Part shown: piece by piece, positions 46,983-59,174 of the stretch
How the letters are laid out: the number at the start of each line of letters is the position of its first letter
Position numbering within the stretch: the first letter of the stretch is position 1
DNA from: Arion vulgaris
Lineage: Eukaryota > Mollusca > Gastropoda > Stylommatophora > Arionidae
Direction: 5' to 3'
NCBI GenBank assembly: GCA_020796225.1
Contig: CM036753.1
Span: 8,512,501 to 8,576,500 of the forward strand
Length of the DNA: 64,000 nt
Made by a program: the position numbers and the translations under genes
Notes under the pieces: model-generated
The model's database searches: none
The model's input: only the letters and a program-made list of their open reading frames with translations
Told to the model about the DNA's origin: nothing

Positions 46983-47335
46983 TAGCAGTAACGCCCAGAG
47001 TTGTTGGAGGTTCTGCTGCACTAGCTAGCAGTAGCGCCCAGAGTTGTTGGAGGTTCTGCTGCACTAAGCCAGCAGTAACGCGCCCAGAGTTGTTGGAGTT
47101 TCGCTGCACTAGCCAGCAGTAACGCGCCCAGAGTTGTTGGAGGTTTCTGCTGCACTAAGCCTAGCAGTAACGCGCCCAGAGTTGTTGGAGGTTTCTGCTG
47201 CACTGCCTGCAGTAACGCCCAGAGTTGTTGGAGGTTTCGCTGCACTAGCCAGCAGTAACGTGCCAGAGTTGTTGGAGGTTTCTGCTGCACTAAGCCTAGC
47301 AGTAACGTGCCTAGAGTTGTTGGAGGTTTCTGGGT
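46983..47335. repeat. 43-48 bp tandem repeat, about 8 copies
   Basis: AGCAGTAACGCGCCCAGAGT then TGTTGGAGGTTTCTGCTGCA and CTAAGCCT repeat with small deletions. The 226-codon minus-strand frame across it also runs through the neighbouring SINE and is artefactual. Confidence 0.85.
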
Positions 47336-47507
47336 CTGCAAGAAAGCTCCACAAAGCACTATAGGAAAAAGGGTGAAAACGCTTACATCAAGGGGGTTTG
47401 ATAACAACAATGAAAGAAAGAAGTTTAACAAACAAATTGAACTAACATACTTGCTATTAATGCTTACAACGTTCAACACATTGTTCAACACGTAGGGGGT
47501 CTCTGTG

Positions 47508-47710
47508 CCTAAGTGGTTAAGCTTTCCGGAGGTAGCGGGTTCGAATCCGTGATGCGCCTTTCTGTTCACAGATGCATTTTTCCAGATACAGCTAGGATTG
47601 TTGCCGAGACTATGGAGTTCGTGCTTTGACCAATGCTCTCGGTAGGTGATGTGGCATTTATATGGAAATGGACAGAGCCATATGGGGTAAAACCCGATCA
47701 ATCCTTCATC
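47508..47710 (+). mobile_element. tRNA-headed SINE, family C
   Basis: The head GGTCTCTGTGCCTAAGTGGT with box B CGGGTTCGAATCC is followed by the family C body (GTTGCCGAGACTATGGAGTT, GCCATATGGGGTAAAACC). The 5' anticodon-arm region is too degraded to call a tRNA gene. No clear target duplication was found. Confidence 0.65.
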
Positions 47711-48039
47711 TTCAGACCATTAGCACATACTGTCAATTTTATTAGTGTAGCCATTTTCTCAATCTCAACACACCATCGAGTCCCCAAGCGTGGGCTGGTC
47801 TACTTCTGTCATAGAACGCCTCTGCTCCACAAGCCCCCAGTTGAGAAACCTGTCTGTTCAAACCATCGGTCATCCTGTATTATAGATCTTCAGCTGAGAA
47901 ATCTACACGTTTCTGAGACAACGTAAACACGCATTCATCGAGCAAAGACAACCATAGACTCAGCCTACTGAACTTGGCAATAATAGAACATAACAACGCA
48001 TCACCATTTACCATAAATTATCTATTATCTCACATTTAA

Positions 48040-49069
48040 CTGATTCAGTCCCGTGGAACACTGTAGTGCACATATTTCTTATCTGTGTGGCCCAAGCGTC
48101 GTTTAAAAGACGGCTACTATTTCGTTGAGTTTTATTAATTTTCACTCCGATTGTAGTTTTATATCAACCGGAAACTAAGTAGAAAGGAAGTATTAACGAT
48201 AACCAAATCACAACATCGTGGTTTTGACTAGAATCAGAAGTGAAACCAAGTTTAATTTTCGTTTTCAAGTTACCCTGTGATTAAAAATAATGTCTAACAA
48301 TTCAGAGTCTAGAAATGGTTTGTTATCAGCTCGTTCTGCACGTTTTACAGCTGAAAGCGCGAGATTGGTTGAGAAGATGTAGATACTGATGGTAAGATAG
48401 TGGCTTCTGATTCCCAAGAAGTTTGTGATTTAAATACTCGATTATTAATAATTTAATAATTTACATTTACATAATTAGGGATGCAAATAAAAGTTTCCCT
48501 ATGTCCCAAGTATTGTTTTGACCAGTATTACATTAAACTTAGATATGTTGCTATGTTAGGACTATTATTCATATTTTTGTTCTTTTTTCCCCAAATTTCA
48601 TAATTTATTTTGATTATATTTATAGAATGAATGTTTAATTAAATTTTTAAGACAATTTTTAAGGGAAAATTTTTAAAGTGGTCGTTTTAATTTAACGTTA
48701 AAAAAACCATATATTCTAATATTTTTTTTAATTTTTTGTGTATTAAAAAAATAAATTACTTTATAAAAAAAAGGGTTACACTGACATTCACCATATTGTT
48801 CCCAAGGGCCCCTTGGGGTTTGGGATTTTGTTCTACAATTTAAATTTAAATTTTTTTTATTCATGCAAATATTTGTCATCCGTCAACACAACATTATATT
48901 TTCGCATACAAAAATATTTTATGAAATACAATTATTTATCTTTAATTTGATATATAATAAGTTAACTTTTCATATTTAGAAACAATTTTGAATTTAACTA
49001 AAGTATTGGAATATTTTTTAACTAAAAATAATTTGTCCAGAGGGGAAAAAAAACCCGGTACTGAATCAG
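48040..49069. mobile_element. piggyBac-like non-autonomous element with TTAA ends
   Basis: TTAA lies at both edges (48036-48039 and 49070-49073), followed inward by CTGATTCAGTCCCG on the left and, in reverse, CTGATTCAGTACCG on the right: 17 of 18 bases match including TTAA. TTAA target duplication is the hallmark of piggyBac transposons. A 30-codon frame starting MSNNSESRNGLLSAR at 48291 could be a vestigial transposase start; nothing else codes. The right half lies in low-quality-looking sequence. Confidence 0.45.
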
Positions 49070-49604
49070 TTAAACAGGAAAATACAATTGGGCCCGAGGC
49101 CTGAAACACTAATCCTCTGGAAAATACTATCCCTTGGGGCGAATTTTCAAACCCCATTTTTTAATCTTTCAGAAATAACTTTTTAATGGGAAAATAAGGT
49201 GGTGGGCCCCCTATAAAAATTTTTCAAGGGGGGAAAATCATCGGGTAGCAACGACTTTCGCTATGAAAACGAAAAAAAATTGAGCGTTGGTAGAATAAAT
49301 AGTCTGGTGTATTACAGAAATCTGTTTGGTGAAAAAGTATAAATCGGATGTGAAGAATGGCAGGAAGTTGTCATGATGGTACTGTCAAGTTCCTGTTGCA
49401 CAGGTACGTTCGTTTGCGTAACACAGCCTTACGAAGACGATGGATCACCTCACAATGGTAGGCACCGAACCAATGCTTATCCCCACATCGTCCTTAAACC
49501 CTCAGGGGGTGGCACAAGGTTTCTGAATGACCAACGTTCGCATTTTGTCCTCGTCATTTCGGCTTCTGAAGGCCTGCCGGAACGTTGTTTGCTATTCACT
49601 GAAG

Positions 49605-50785
49605 TGGATCTATCTTTGAATCGATTTAATAACTCCTAGTTGTGTGACGATTTAATAACTCCCTAGTTGTGTGATGATTTAATAACTCCCTAGTTGTGTG
49701 ACGATTTAATAACTCCCTAGTTGTGTGACGATTTAATAACTCCTAGTTGTGTGAGGATTTAATAACTCCCTAGTTGTGTGACGATTTAATAACTCCTAGT
49801 TGTGTGACGATTTAATAACTCCTAGTTGTGTGACGATTTAATAACTCCTAGTTGTGTGAGGATTTAATAACTCCCTAGTTGTGTGACGATTTAATAACTC
49901 CTAATTGTGTGAGGATTTAATAACTCCTAGTTGTGTGAAGATTTGATTACTTCCTAGTTGTGTGACGATTTAATAACTCCTAGTTGTGTGAAGATTTGAT
50001 TACTTCCTAGTTGTGTGACGATTTAATAACTCCTAGTTTGTAAGATTTGATTACTTCCTAGTTGTGTGAGGATTTAATAACTCCCTAGTTGTGTGAAGAT
50101 TTGATTACTTCATAGTTGTGTGAGGATTTAATAACTCCCTAGTTGTGTGAGGATTTAATAACTTTCTAGTTGTGGAGGATTTAATAACTCATAGTTGTGT
50201 GATGATTTAATAACTCCTAGTTGTGTGAAGATTTGATTACTTCCTAGTTGTGTGACGATTTAATAACTCCTAGTTGTGTGAGGATTTAATAACTCCCCTA
50301 GTTGCGTGAGGATTTAATAACTCCTAGTTGTGTGCCCCTTTAATAACCCCTAGTTTTGTGACGATTTAATAACTCCTTTGTGTGGGTTTTCCCCTAGTTG
50401 TGTGACGATTTTAATCCCTGTTTGTGATGATTTAATAACTCCATGTTTGGAGGATTTAAAAACCCCCTAGTTGGGGAGGATTTAATAACCCCCTAGTTGT
50501 GTAAATTTAAATAACCCCCTAGTTGTGTGAGGTTTTAAATCCCATGTTGTGTGAGGTTTAATCCCCCTAGTTGTGTGAGGATTTAATAACCCCCCTAAGG
50601 GTGAGGTTTTATAACTCCTAGTTGTGTAAATTTTTAAATCCCCCTAGGGTGGGGTTTAAAAACCCAGTTGTGTGAGGATTAAATAACTCCCTAGTTGTGT
50701 GGGGGTTTTCCCCATGTTGTGTGACGATTTAATAACCCCCTAGTTGTGTGGGTTTAATAACTCCTGTTGTGTGGGGATTTATAAA
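49605..50785. repeat. 26-27 bp minisatellite, about 44 copies, second half degraded
   Basis: The unit GATTTAATAACTCCCTAGTT plus GTGTGAC is clean to about 50330. Beyond that, copies show runs of C, G and T and lost bases (CCCCTTTAATAACCCC, GGGTTTTCCCC), as if the consensus quality drops mid-array. Confidence 0.9.
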
Positions 50786-51060
50786 AGAAAATTACATTTC
50801 CGGGTTTTTTTTGGTTTTTCGTTGACACATTGATGCAAACCGCTTTAAAGTCCCGTCATTTGCGAAAATTTAAATTTTAAAAACCAGAAAAAAAAAATTG
50901 AAATCAGTCAGTGTTCACTGAACTCACTTACTGACTGACCTACAAAACGACGCCCCTAGCCTTTTGCCTGTCGGCGAAAAAAAACATCCCATACCTTCAC
51001 TGAACTGGTTGGAACATTGTTCTTTGCAATCATTTTTTTTGGGCCCAGGGTTTTGCACTT

Positions 51061-52289
51061 CGAGGGGGAGTCAATAAGTAAGCCACAAAATTATGTAGAA
51101 AGGGGGTAAATGGTTGGTGTTTTCAAAGGGGCTTAGGTGACAGCAAATCCCCTTTATATTCCGTTTGCCAGGTGGCGTATGTTCTCTGCTCATGCGCAGC
51201 GCATAAACAAAAAGGCAACTGTATTACGGATGGTACAACAAAAAACAACGTGCTGTTGCGGTTTTTGTGGGGAAAAAGACTGATGAAGGACATTCATAAA
51301 ATTTTCCTATTTATGCTGACAAATGTTTTTCCGTAAAGGGGGCATATCTGGGAAAACATTTTCCCCAAGGACGCTCTAAAAATGCTGATGAAATCCCATC
51401 TGGTCGTCCTGTTGAGATTGAGCAGAAATCCCAGGATGGAAAGAAATTAAGGGGAGAGGCGAGTAGGTATACTCTTCATCTCAATATTCCCCATGGTTAC
51501 ATACAGCATAATCATGATCATTGAAATTTAATAAAGTGTGCTCAATGTAGGTACCCAGACAATTGAAGGAGGAACACAAAATGAACCGATTTGGTGTCCT
51601 TGCATCATCTCTGTCGATACGAAGATGAAGGAGAAGAGATGCTGAACAGGATTGTTACTGGGAGGAATCATGGGTGCATCACTACCAGCGAATCAAACAT
51701 CCTTCTTCGCCTTGTGTCAAAAAAATTTAAGGTTACCTATCAGGGAAGGTCATGCTGACGGTGTTCTGGGATTGTCAGAGTGCTTTTAACCAATTTCAAG
51801 AAGAAAGGTGACAATGTGAATTCTGAATCATACTGAAGTTCTATCGATGCTTCGGGTCCAATTCGAAGGAAAACGTCCCGGACTGCTGACAAGAGGAGTG
51901 TTGCTTCTTACGACAACGCCAGACCACACGGCTCGATTAACTCAGGAAAATTAACCAACTAAGGTGGGAAGTTCTGGAACATCCACCTTACAGTCCCGAC
52001 TTAGCCCCTAACGATTTCCACCTTTGTGGTCCACTGAAAACCCACCTTGGCGGGAGACATTTCGCGAATGACGCCGAGTTGAATGTGAAGTGAAAACGTG
52101 GGTTTAAAAACAGACCCCAGTTCTATGCAGCGGATTGGAAGAACTGATAAAACGATGGGAAAAGGGCATCAATTTTGGGGGAAATTATGTTGAAAAAAAG
52201 GAAAAATTTCATAAAAAAAAACTGGTTTCAGGTTATCTGTTTGTTATTTTTCAGCCATTTGGGGCTTACTTATTGATTTCCCCCTTTTA
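51061..52289 (+). pseudogene. Dead mariner-family transposon
   Basis: Inverted ends GTCAATAAGTAAGCC (left) and GGCTTACTTATTGATT (right) bound 1.23 kb, the usual mariner size. Transposase remnants in order are SGRPVEIEQK (near 51400), LNRIVTG and, in another frame, SWVHHY (near 51660), VMLTVFWDCQSA (51750), YDNARPH (51909) and YSPDLAPNDFHL (51990). The last two Asp codons are 101 bases apart, consistent with the D34D spacing plus one indel. The first catalytic Asp position is not preserved. Frameshifts and stops make it inactive. Confidence 0.8.
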
Positions 52290-52389
52290 TTTGTGAATAA
52301 GCAACTTTTGCCCAATCCTGAACTGAGCCTGTAAACAGTATAACTTTAAATTTCTCCCATTCTATTTGTAGAGTTTCAAATTGAAAAAA

Positions 52390-52552
52390 GAAAATAAATT
52401 CGTGCGGCTGTATTGGGCTAGTGGGTTGGTAAAAAATTTAACGTTATTTATTATTACATAAAAAAAAAATATAAAACCCCAATCCCATGTTTTCCAAAAA
52501 AAAAATTTTCGGGCCCCCCAAAAAAAATGCGAGCGCCACTGATAATAATCTT
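52390..52552. mobile_element. Possible end of a hAT-like element
   Basis: GCGAGCGCCACTG at 52528-52540 is the reverse of a CAGTGGCGCTCGC-type hAT end. The opposite end was not located. A comparable lone 5' end (CAGTTGCGGCTCGTAGC) lies at 23059-23075. Confidence 0.2.
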
Positions 52553-53904
52553 AAAATGAAATAGATGGGAAACCGTTACTGTATATTTTGGCTAATTCAG
52601 ATTATGGTATGACAGGATGATTAAAGTTAGAATCTTGTATACAAAAAGACTTATCTTAAAAAAAAAAAAAAGCCGAACCAGAGAGCTGGGACATTGATTA
52701 AGTACCCGGGTCGAAATGGGGAAATGTTAGAAATTCTGCTTAGTAAATATGGGAGGTATCTCCCGGTAACCTACAAACATATTTTAACTTAAATAATAGT
52801 CGACGTATCACTTACTGTTGGCCTTCCAACCCAAAATGGATAATATTTTTCATTTAAAAAAAAATCGATACTTCCTTAAGTCGAGGTGCGCTTTTTAAAA
52901 CCCTTTCCCTTCCCCGATTGCATGTTGAATTTTTTAAGAGTTATTGTAAATAGTTTTTAGAACTGTCTGCTTTCAAATGGAACTGAAACTTTTGAATGAT
53001 GGGGTGAAAAATTGGATTATTCAGTGAATTAGGTGAAAGGGAAAGGACGTTGAAAGAATAGTGAATTTAGAGTTCAAGGGTTAAACAGACAAAACAGACA
53101 CATTTTGAGATTTTATTTTAAAAAATTTAAAATTTTGACCCAAAAAAAATTCCCTGAGGGCCAGCTCTCGTCTAAGAACAGGTCAATACAGGCTCAACCA
53201 TCACATGCTCAGAATAAAGCCTTCTCAGACTGCATAGTGTGCATGCCAGATAGAAACAGACCCCAGAGCACATCCTGCAGTTATTTCCATCATACATACA
53301 CCAACAGAACGAAGCATGGCCTCATGAACGAAGCTTACAGAGCAAGCTATGGGAAACTTACGAGGAACTCCAACTGACATGCAGCTTCATAGAGGCAACT
53401 CATCTCATGGTTTAGACGAGCATACGAAACCGAAAGCAAACAAAGAAGAAGATGAAGGAATGAAAACCAGTCACGTGGCTCTGCGATGGACAGCAAACGA
53501 AACGGGCCTAATGAAACCTAATGAAGGACGGTGGAAGAAGAATGAGGGACTGACACGTCAGACCGACAGCAATGGGAATCCCTTGTCAATGCATTATGTT
53601 CATTTTCTATACATCCAAGACCAAGGTTGCGAAGGTCTTCATCTAGAACGCGTAATCAACCTATCTTAACCAGAATACGAACACGCCCGTTTTCCTTATA
53701 CGATTGCAAACCTAACTTATTTACGTTATGTTTGCATTTCAAGTCAATATCTGCTTTCTAAACAACCACACTCTTAAAATAGACTATGATCTTCTGCCCA
53801 GACTGTTTAATCGGTCATTTTGAGAATACGTCACGTGTTTACTTTCCTAGCAAAAACAAGCTATATAAATAGTTTGTGAGGTATGGGGAATTCATTACTT
53901 TCTG
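52553..53904. other. Anonymous stretch, left part of low-quality texture
   Basis: Runs of A, C and G such as those at 52650-52670 persist to about 53150; then the texture becomes normal. The 90- and 106-codon frames at 53105-53669 overlap in different frames and carry no recognised domain. Confidence 0.35.
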
Positions 53905-54193
53905 ACAACAAATACAATGTTTCGACATCTTTGTTAATTGACAACATATACAATGTTTCGACATCTTTGTTAATTGACAACAAATACAATGTTTCGACAT
54001 CTTTGTTAATTGACAACAAATACAATGTTTCGGCATCTTTGTTAATTGACAACAAATACAATGTTTCGACATCTTTGTTAATTGACAACAAATACATTGT
54101 TTCGACATCTTTGTTAATTGACAACAAATACAATGTTTCGGTAACTTTGTTAATTGACAACAAATACATTGTTTCGACATCTTTGTTAATCAG
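53905..54193. repeat. 36-bp minisatellite, 8 copies
   Basis: The unit is AATACAATGTTTCGACATCT plus TTGTTAATTGACAACA. As 36 is 12 codons, frames are open on both strands. Each unit contains the near-palindrome TTGTTAATTGACAA. Confidence 0.9.
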
Positions 54194-54484
54194 AATTTGA
54201 GGTGACACATTCTTTCTTTTCTGCAGTTGAGAAATCTTTGAGATTAAAATAATAATGTAGATCCTCATGGTATTTGTGAAATGAGTTCGATAAGTTGATC
54301 TAGCCACTTCGATACTTTGAATAAATCATGATAACGACAATGAGTAGGGGGAGAACATTTATACCTAATAAAGCTGTAAGTCCTAGCTCTAGAAGGCAAG
54401 TGTGTCAAGTATGACAGTATGATGTTCAGTATAAATACATACATATATATCTAGATTAGCTGATAGATGGATGATATATAGGTA

Positions 54485-54798
54485 AATAGGTAGAAAGACA
54501 CATGAATGGATAGATAGATAGAAAGATAGATCGAAAGACAGACATATAGACATATAGACAGATATACAGAAAGACAGATATACAGAAAGACAGATATACA
54601 GATAGATAAATAGATAGATAAATAGATAGATAGATAGATGATAGATAGATAGATAGATATATAGGTAGATAGATAAATAGAAAGATAGACAGACAGACGG
54701 ACGGACGGAGGGACGGACAGATAGATAGATAAATAGATAGATAGATAGATAAATAGAAAGATAGATAGATATAGATGGATAGATAGATAGATCGATAT

Positions 54799-54843
<45 letters not shown>

Positions 54844-54850
54844 GATAGAT

Positions 54851-54892
<42 letters not shown>

Positions 54893-55040
54893 TGATAGAT
54901 ATATAGATAGACGATGTATATATATAGAGAGAGATAGATAGATAAATAGATAGATAGATGATAGATAGATATATAGGCAGATAAATAAATAGAAAGACAG
55001 ACAGACAGACAGACAGGCAGATAGATTGATTAATAGATAA

Positions 55041-55075
<35 letters not shown>

Positions 55076-55080
55076 TGTAT

Positions 55081-55120
<40 letters not shown>

Positions 55121-55228
55121 CAACGATAATATATATAAGATAGATAGATAGATAGAATATAGATAGATAGACAGACTGACAGATAGATACAGATAGACAG
55201 AAAGACAGACAGACAGATAGATAAAGAC

Positions 55229-55269
<41 letters not shown>

Positions 55270-55322
55270 TACAGACAGACGACACAGATGACAGACAGAT
55301 ACAGACAGACAGATAGATAGAT
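54485..55322. repeat. GATA/GACA tetranucleotide block
   Basis: About 840 bases of (GATA)n mixed with (GACA)n, GATAGATAAATA and GGACGGAC variants. Long minus-strand frames rich in YLSI/CLSV are pure repeat translations. Confidence 0.95.
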
Positions 55323-56399
55323 CTGATGGAAATATTGAACACCTGCGTGCTGCCGATTGTAGCCACACACACTAATCACTTTGTGACATCAACTTCCTGG
55401 AAAAACACCTGAGATGTGGATATGTGGGCGCATGTGTGTGGGTGTGTATGTGGATATGTGTGTGAGTAGTGTCTGCTGCTTGCAGTGAAAGTATCTCAAT
55501 AAGAAAACAATACTGTGATCGGTGGCAGAGAAACTGGCCACCATCTTGTCTCAGTTGTTCCCGCAAACACGTCAGCGCGTGCATCGTGAGTCAGAAAGCG
55601 AAGCTCCGCACGCAAAACGTTGTCATTGAATGGATTAGTTCGGTTGAGTTCTGAGTTTCCCTACCTGTTAGGTCTTAGCAGTGACTCAACACGCCGTTCA
55701 GGTATTTACAATATTTTATCCACTATTTTTCTCTTCATTGTCTCCACTTAAACATGCATTGATTTCATGTTTATTTACACACACATAGTGCATATATCTA
55801 CTTCATCTGGTATTTGTCTATCTGTCTATGTCTGATTGTCAATATATTTATGAATCTGCTTGTCTTTATCTTATTGTCTGTTTATATATTTATAAATCTG
55901 CATATCTGTCTGCTTGTATGAGCATGCATGTATGTCTTTATACGTGCGTGTGTGTGTATAAGTATTTATGAGCTCCTGCGTATGTAATGTATATACACGT
56001 ACGTATGCGTGTTTGTATGCATGAGTACGTGTATGCATAAACATAATTTAATGATATAATTGCACTAATAGCGACTCTACATCTGCTTGGTTTATTTCAG
56101 TAACTGAAAGTATCAACGACGGAACACTTACACATTAGCTTCAGCGACGACTCCATGGACATCTAACATACCAGGAAACTAAAACCGTCCACGAGTGTGC
56201 GCGAAGTCAGAAGACAGTTACTGTTCTGCACCAACTCACACGTATGTATATGTTAAAGTATGTATTTGTAGATGTGTAGTATTTATATGAGATGTGAGAC
56301 CAACAAAAGGGAATAGTACCTCACGTTGTGTGCCAGCCATATCTCTAGGGTAATCAGCTACAATACGACCTTAATAATTCTCCATTTGACTGATTGATT
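55323..56399. other. Anonymous stretch with TG/TATG-rich low complexity
   Basis: 55790-56050 is rich in TGTCTGTCTATG, GTATGTATG and ATACGTACGTATG-type low complexity. No gene was recognised. Confidence 0.4.
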
Positions 56400-56760
56400 G
56401 TTTGGACAGAAAGACCACCACGTGTGAAATAAAATGCGTGAGAAAAGCAGTGGGGGTTACCAGGAAAGATAGACTGCGAAATGAGGACACCAGAAGCAGA
56501 GTGGGCATAACTTCATGCACCGAATACATCGACAGACAACAAATACAGTGGTTTAGACATTTAATGAGAATGAAATACAACCAACCACCAATAACAACAT
56601 ACAACAAAAAGAGATCAGGTACTAGAGCTAAGGGAAGACCAAGAAAAGATGGATAGACAATATCAAGACCACAATAAATAAACACGGATATAACACAACA
56701 AGGTCGACTCATCTGGCACTGGAATGCACATTAAAGTTTCCACCCCTACGCTTAACGACA
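56400..56760 (+). mobile_element. LINE 3' tail
   Basis: The frame CVRKAVGVTRKDRLRNEDTR, YIDRQQIQWFRHLMRMKYNQ and KKRSGTRAKGRPRKDG is a preserved ORF2 connector and zinc-knuckle-side tail. The remainder (W-DNIKTTI-type) is frameshifted. Confidence 0.65.
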
Positions 56761-57224
56761 AGAGTGGACATCCAATTTCATTATCCACCTGGGCATAGAC
56801 AATAGATTGGTTGGTTGATTGCTTGATTAGATGCACCCTCATATCGAAGGTCGAATGAAGGAGGTCAGTAGCACTTCATTTTATTTTTCTTGGTGGTACA
56901 TTTTGTTCATTGCCTCGTTAATCAAAACAACAACAAAGATATGCATAGAAAAACATCCAACTTATCATCCACATCATCAACAGTTGGACTGCAGATAAGC
57001 TATGATACGATAAATGTCATGAAGAAACCTGTGTCAAAAGATTCCAAAATGATCAACAGATAACAACTGTTCACAAATTTGAGTGGCAAATTTTAATTGC
57101 AAGGGAGATACTAAAAACAAATAAATTATGCTACGAATTGACAAAACACTATCAGTTTTTAAAAGTCTAAACAAAAAATAAGAAACTTCAATTATGTAGT
57201 TTTAAAACTAAATTACGTATTTTC

Positions 57225-57640
57225 ATTTCAAATGTTTTATCAATCCTAATATATGCTAGCAAAAGTTGGAAATAACTAAAGATACAAAAAGCAGCTTGAA
57301 TGTATTCAAAATATATGTCTGCGACAAAAAATGCACATACAATGGGACGAATTTAAAGAGTTGACAAGATTAGACAAAGTCCTTTTGAACCATTACTAAC
57401 AACTGTATAAAGAAAGAGACGATCGAGATATGTTGGAGGTACTCTGCGAAGAAATGATTAATTAATCACAAAGCAGGCGTTGGGAAGCAAGGAAGCAATT
57501 GTTTCAATTAAGAAAGGGCGTCCTACGAAACCCATAAACGAATTTCACAGAGACAGATGAGAGCTACCGAACTCAATACCATATACAATATTGAAAGAGT
57601 TGTCCTAGATAGAGTGGTAGTATGAATAAATTTCCAACAC
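57225..57640 (+). mobile_element. LINE 3' tail, diverged
   Basis: CAATCCTAATATATGCTAGC, ATATGTTGGAGGTACTCTGC, AAAGCAGGCGTTGGGAAGC and GTTGTCCTAGATAGAGTGGT correspond in order to the 40058/18433 family, with many indels. Confidence 0.55.
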
Positions 57641-58044
57641 ATTTATATATATCATTTTCGTTTTCTCGCCGCTTATTCTCAACAGTTTCCTTTATTATTG
57701 TTTTTCAGCATAGTGTCCTGTCACTTTATATGCATAACATATTTTATTTGTCTCTAATTTTCTCAACATTTATTTCTTGATTATTAAACATTTCAGTATT
57801 TCTTCATTTGTTTGTATCTCTGTCTACGAAATAAGTACAATTATTATGTAAGCACATATCTGAAAATGTATTGTCTGTTCATATCTTAGCTCTCTGTGCA
57901 GACCCACATTTACTCAGTATCCATCAGGCATGCTAAAACTGACTCTTGGTTAAAGACACTTTTCATTTCACGTCCAGTCCTGCTTAGCACAGTGGGATTT
58001 CAAACTAATTAAAACGCTGCATAAAGTCCATATCTCTTCTCCTT

Positions 58045-58290
58045 CTTCTTTGCGTTCGTTCTTTACGACCAATTTTAATCACTCTTTGTGATATGTTTGA
58101 TCTTTGCCAAGAACGTGTATACGTTGCACATTGGTTTGGTAGGTCCCTAAACGCATAGACTTCTACACTTTAGGACACGTGCATCCGATTTCAGCCAAAC
58201 CTCCTTAGTCGCCTCTTACGACATGCGCGACAGGTAACAGTGGTTCTATTATTTACACCCCAAATTTGGACACCGGTAACCACTCGGGCG
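58045..58290 (+). repeat. Interspersed repeat family A, near full length
   Basis: The 5' part is almost identical to the copy at 1690. The 3' part (AGTCGCCTCTTACGACATGC, GTTCTATTATTTACACCCC) continues as in other full copies. Confidence 0.65.
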
Positions 58291-58857
58291 ATAAAGTCCA
58301 TATGACTTAATATGTCCTTTCAACTGACTGTTACTGAGCAAGAGAAGAAGGTTTCCCTTATCAATATTCAATTCCGCGAATAAATGTTCTTACAATGCAA
58401 ATCTGTTTGTTTTCTCATTACCTCCAGCAACAACAGTATATCCACTAAAACCCTAGAAAATTGGCTACCACGATAGACAACATCCATTCATGCTACAACC
58501 TGCTCTTTATGACCTTCTGAAGCATTGCCTAAGAGTCGAGTGCAATAATTATCCCATTAAACGGAGACTCAGAGAGCCATTGAATGGTAGTATTAAAGGT
58601 CTTAAACTTCGCCTATCTTACTATAATTAGTTGTTCTGTATGCTACATTGTGTTAAGTATCGACCACACAGAACACACTTTCTAGAAAAAACCAGCTTGA
58701 TTTCTCATCGCGATGCAAAGACTCATCCGTATAAACAGTAAGAGCATCATACCAGATTACCTGATCAATTGCTGAATTTCGAAGTCAATTTTCATATCTT
58801 TCAAATTTCGACATTTTCTTACAAGAGTAATGGCGATTATTTAATGACACTGAAAAT

Positions 58858-59155
58858 AAATATACATGAGATGTAACCTGTAACATATTAAACAGACATG
58901 AGATGAACCTGACAACATATTAAACAGACATGAGATGATAACCTGTAACATATTAAACAGCATCGAGATTAACCTGATCATATTAAACAGACATGAGAAT
59001 GTCAACCTGTCAAATATTACATACATGAGATGGCGATAAATGAACTAAATAAACAGACATGAGATGTAACCTGTAACATATTAAACAGACATGAGATGTA
59101 ACCTGTAACATATTAAACAGACATGAGATGTAACCTGTAACATATTAAACAGACG
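58858..59155. repeat. 32-bp tandem repeat, about 9-10 copies
   Basis: GAGATGTAACCTGTAACATA plus TTAAACAGACAT repeats; the middle copies carry deletions, the last three are exact. Confidence 0.85.
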
Positions 59156-59174
59156 TTTTGTACTCCTCCGGTGC

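Noticed and set aside
47508..47580. tRNA gene
   Set aside because: Box A and box B are present but the acceptor and anticodon arms do not form a tRNA; it is a SINE head. The same holds at 31926, 34531 and 59402.
47021..47701. 226-codon minus-strand frame
   Set aside because: It spans a tRNA-headed SINE and the 47-bp array; the repeated QKPPTTL peptide comes from the array.
54389..55379. Frames of 327 and 307 codons rich in Tyr, Leu, Ser, Ile and Cys
   Set aside because: Pure translation of GATA/GACA repeats.
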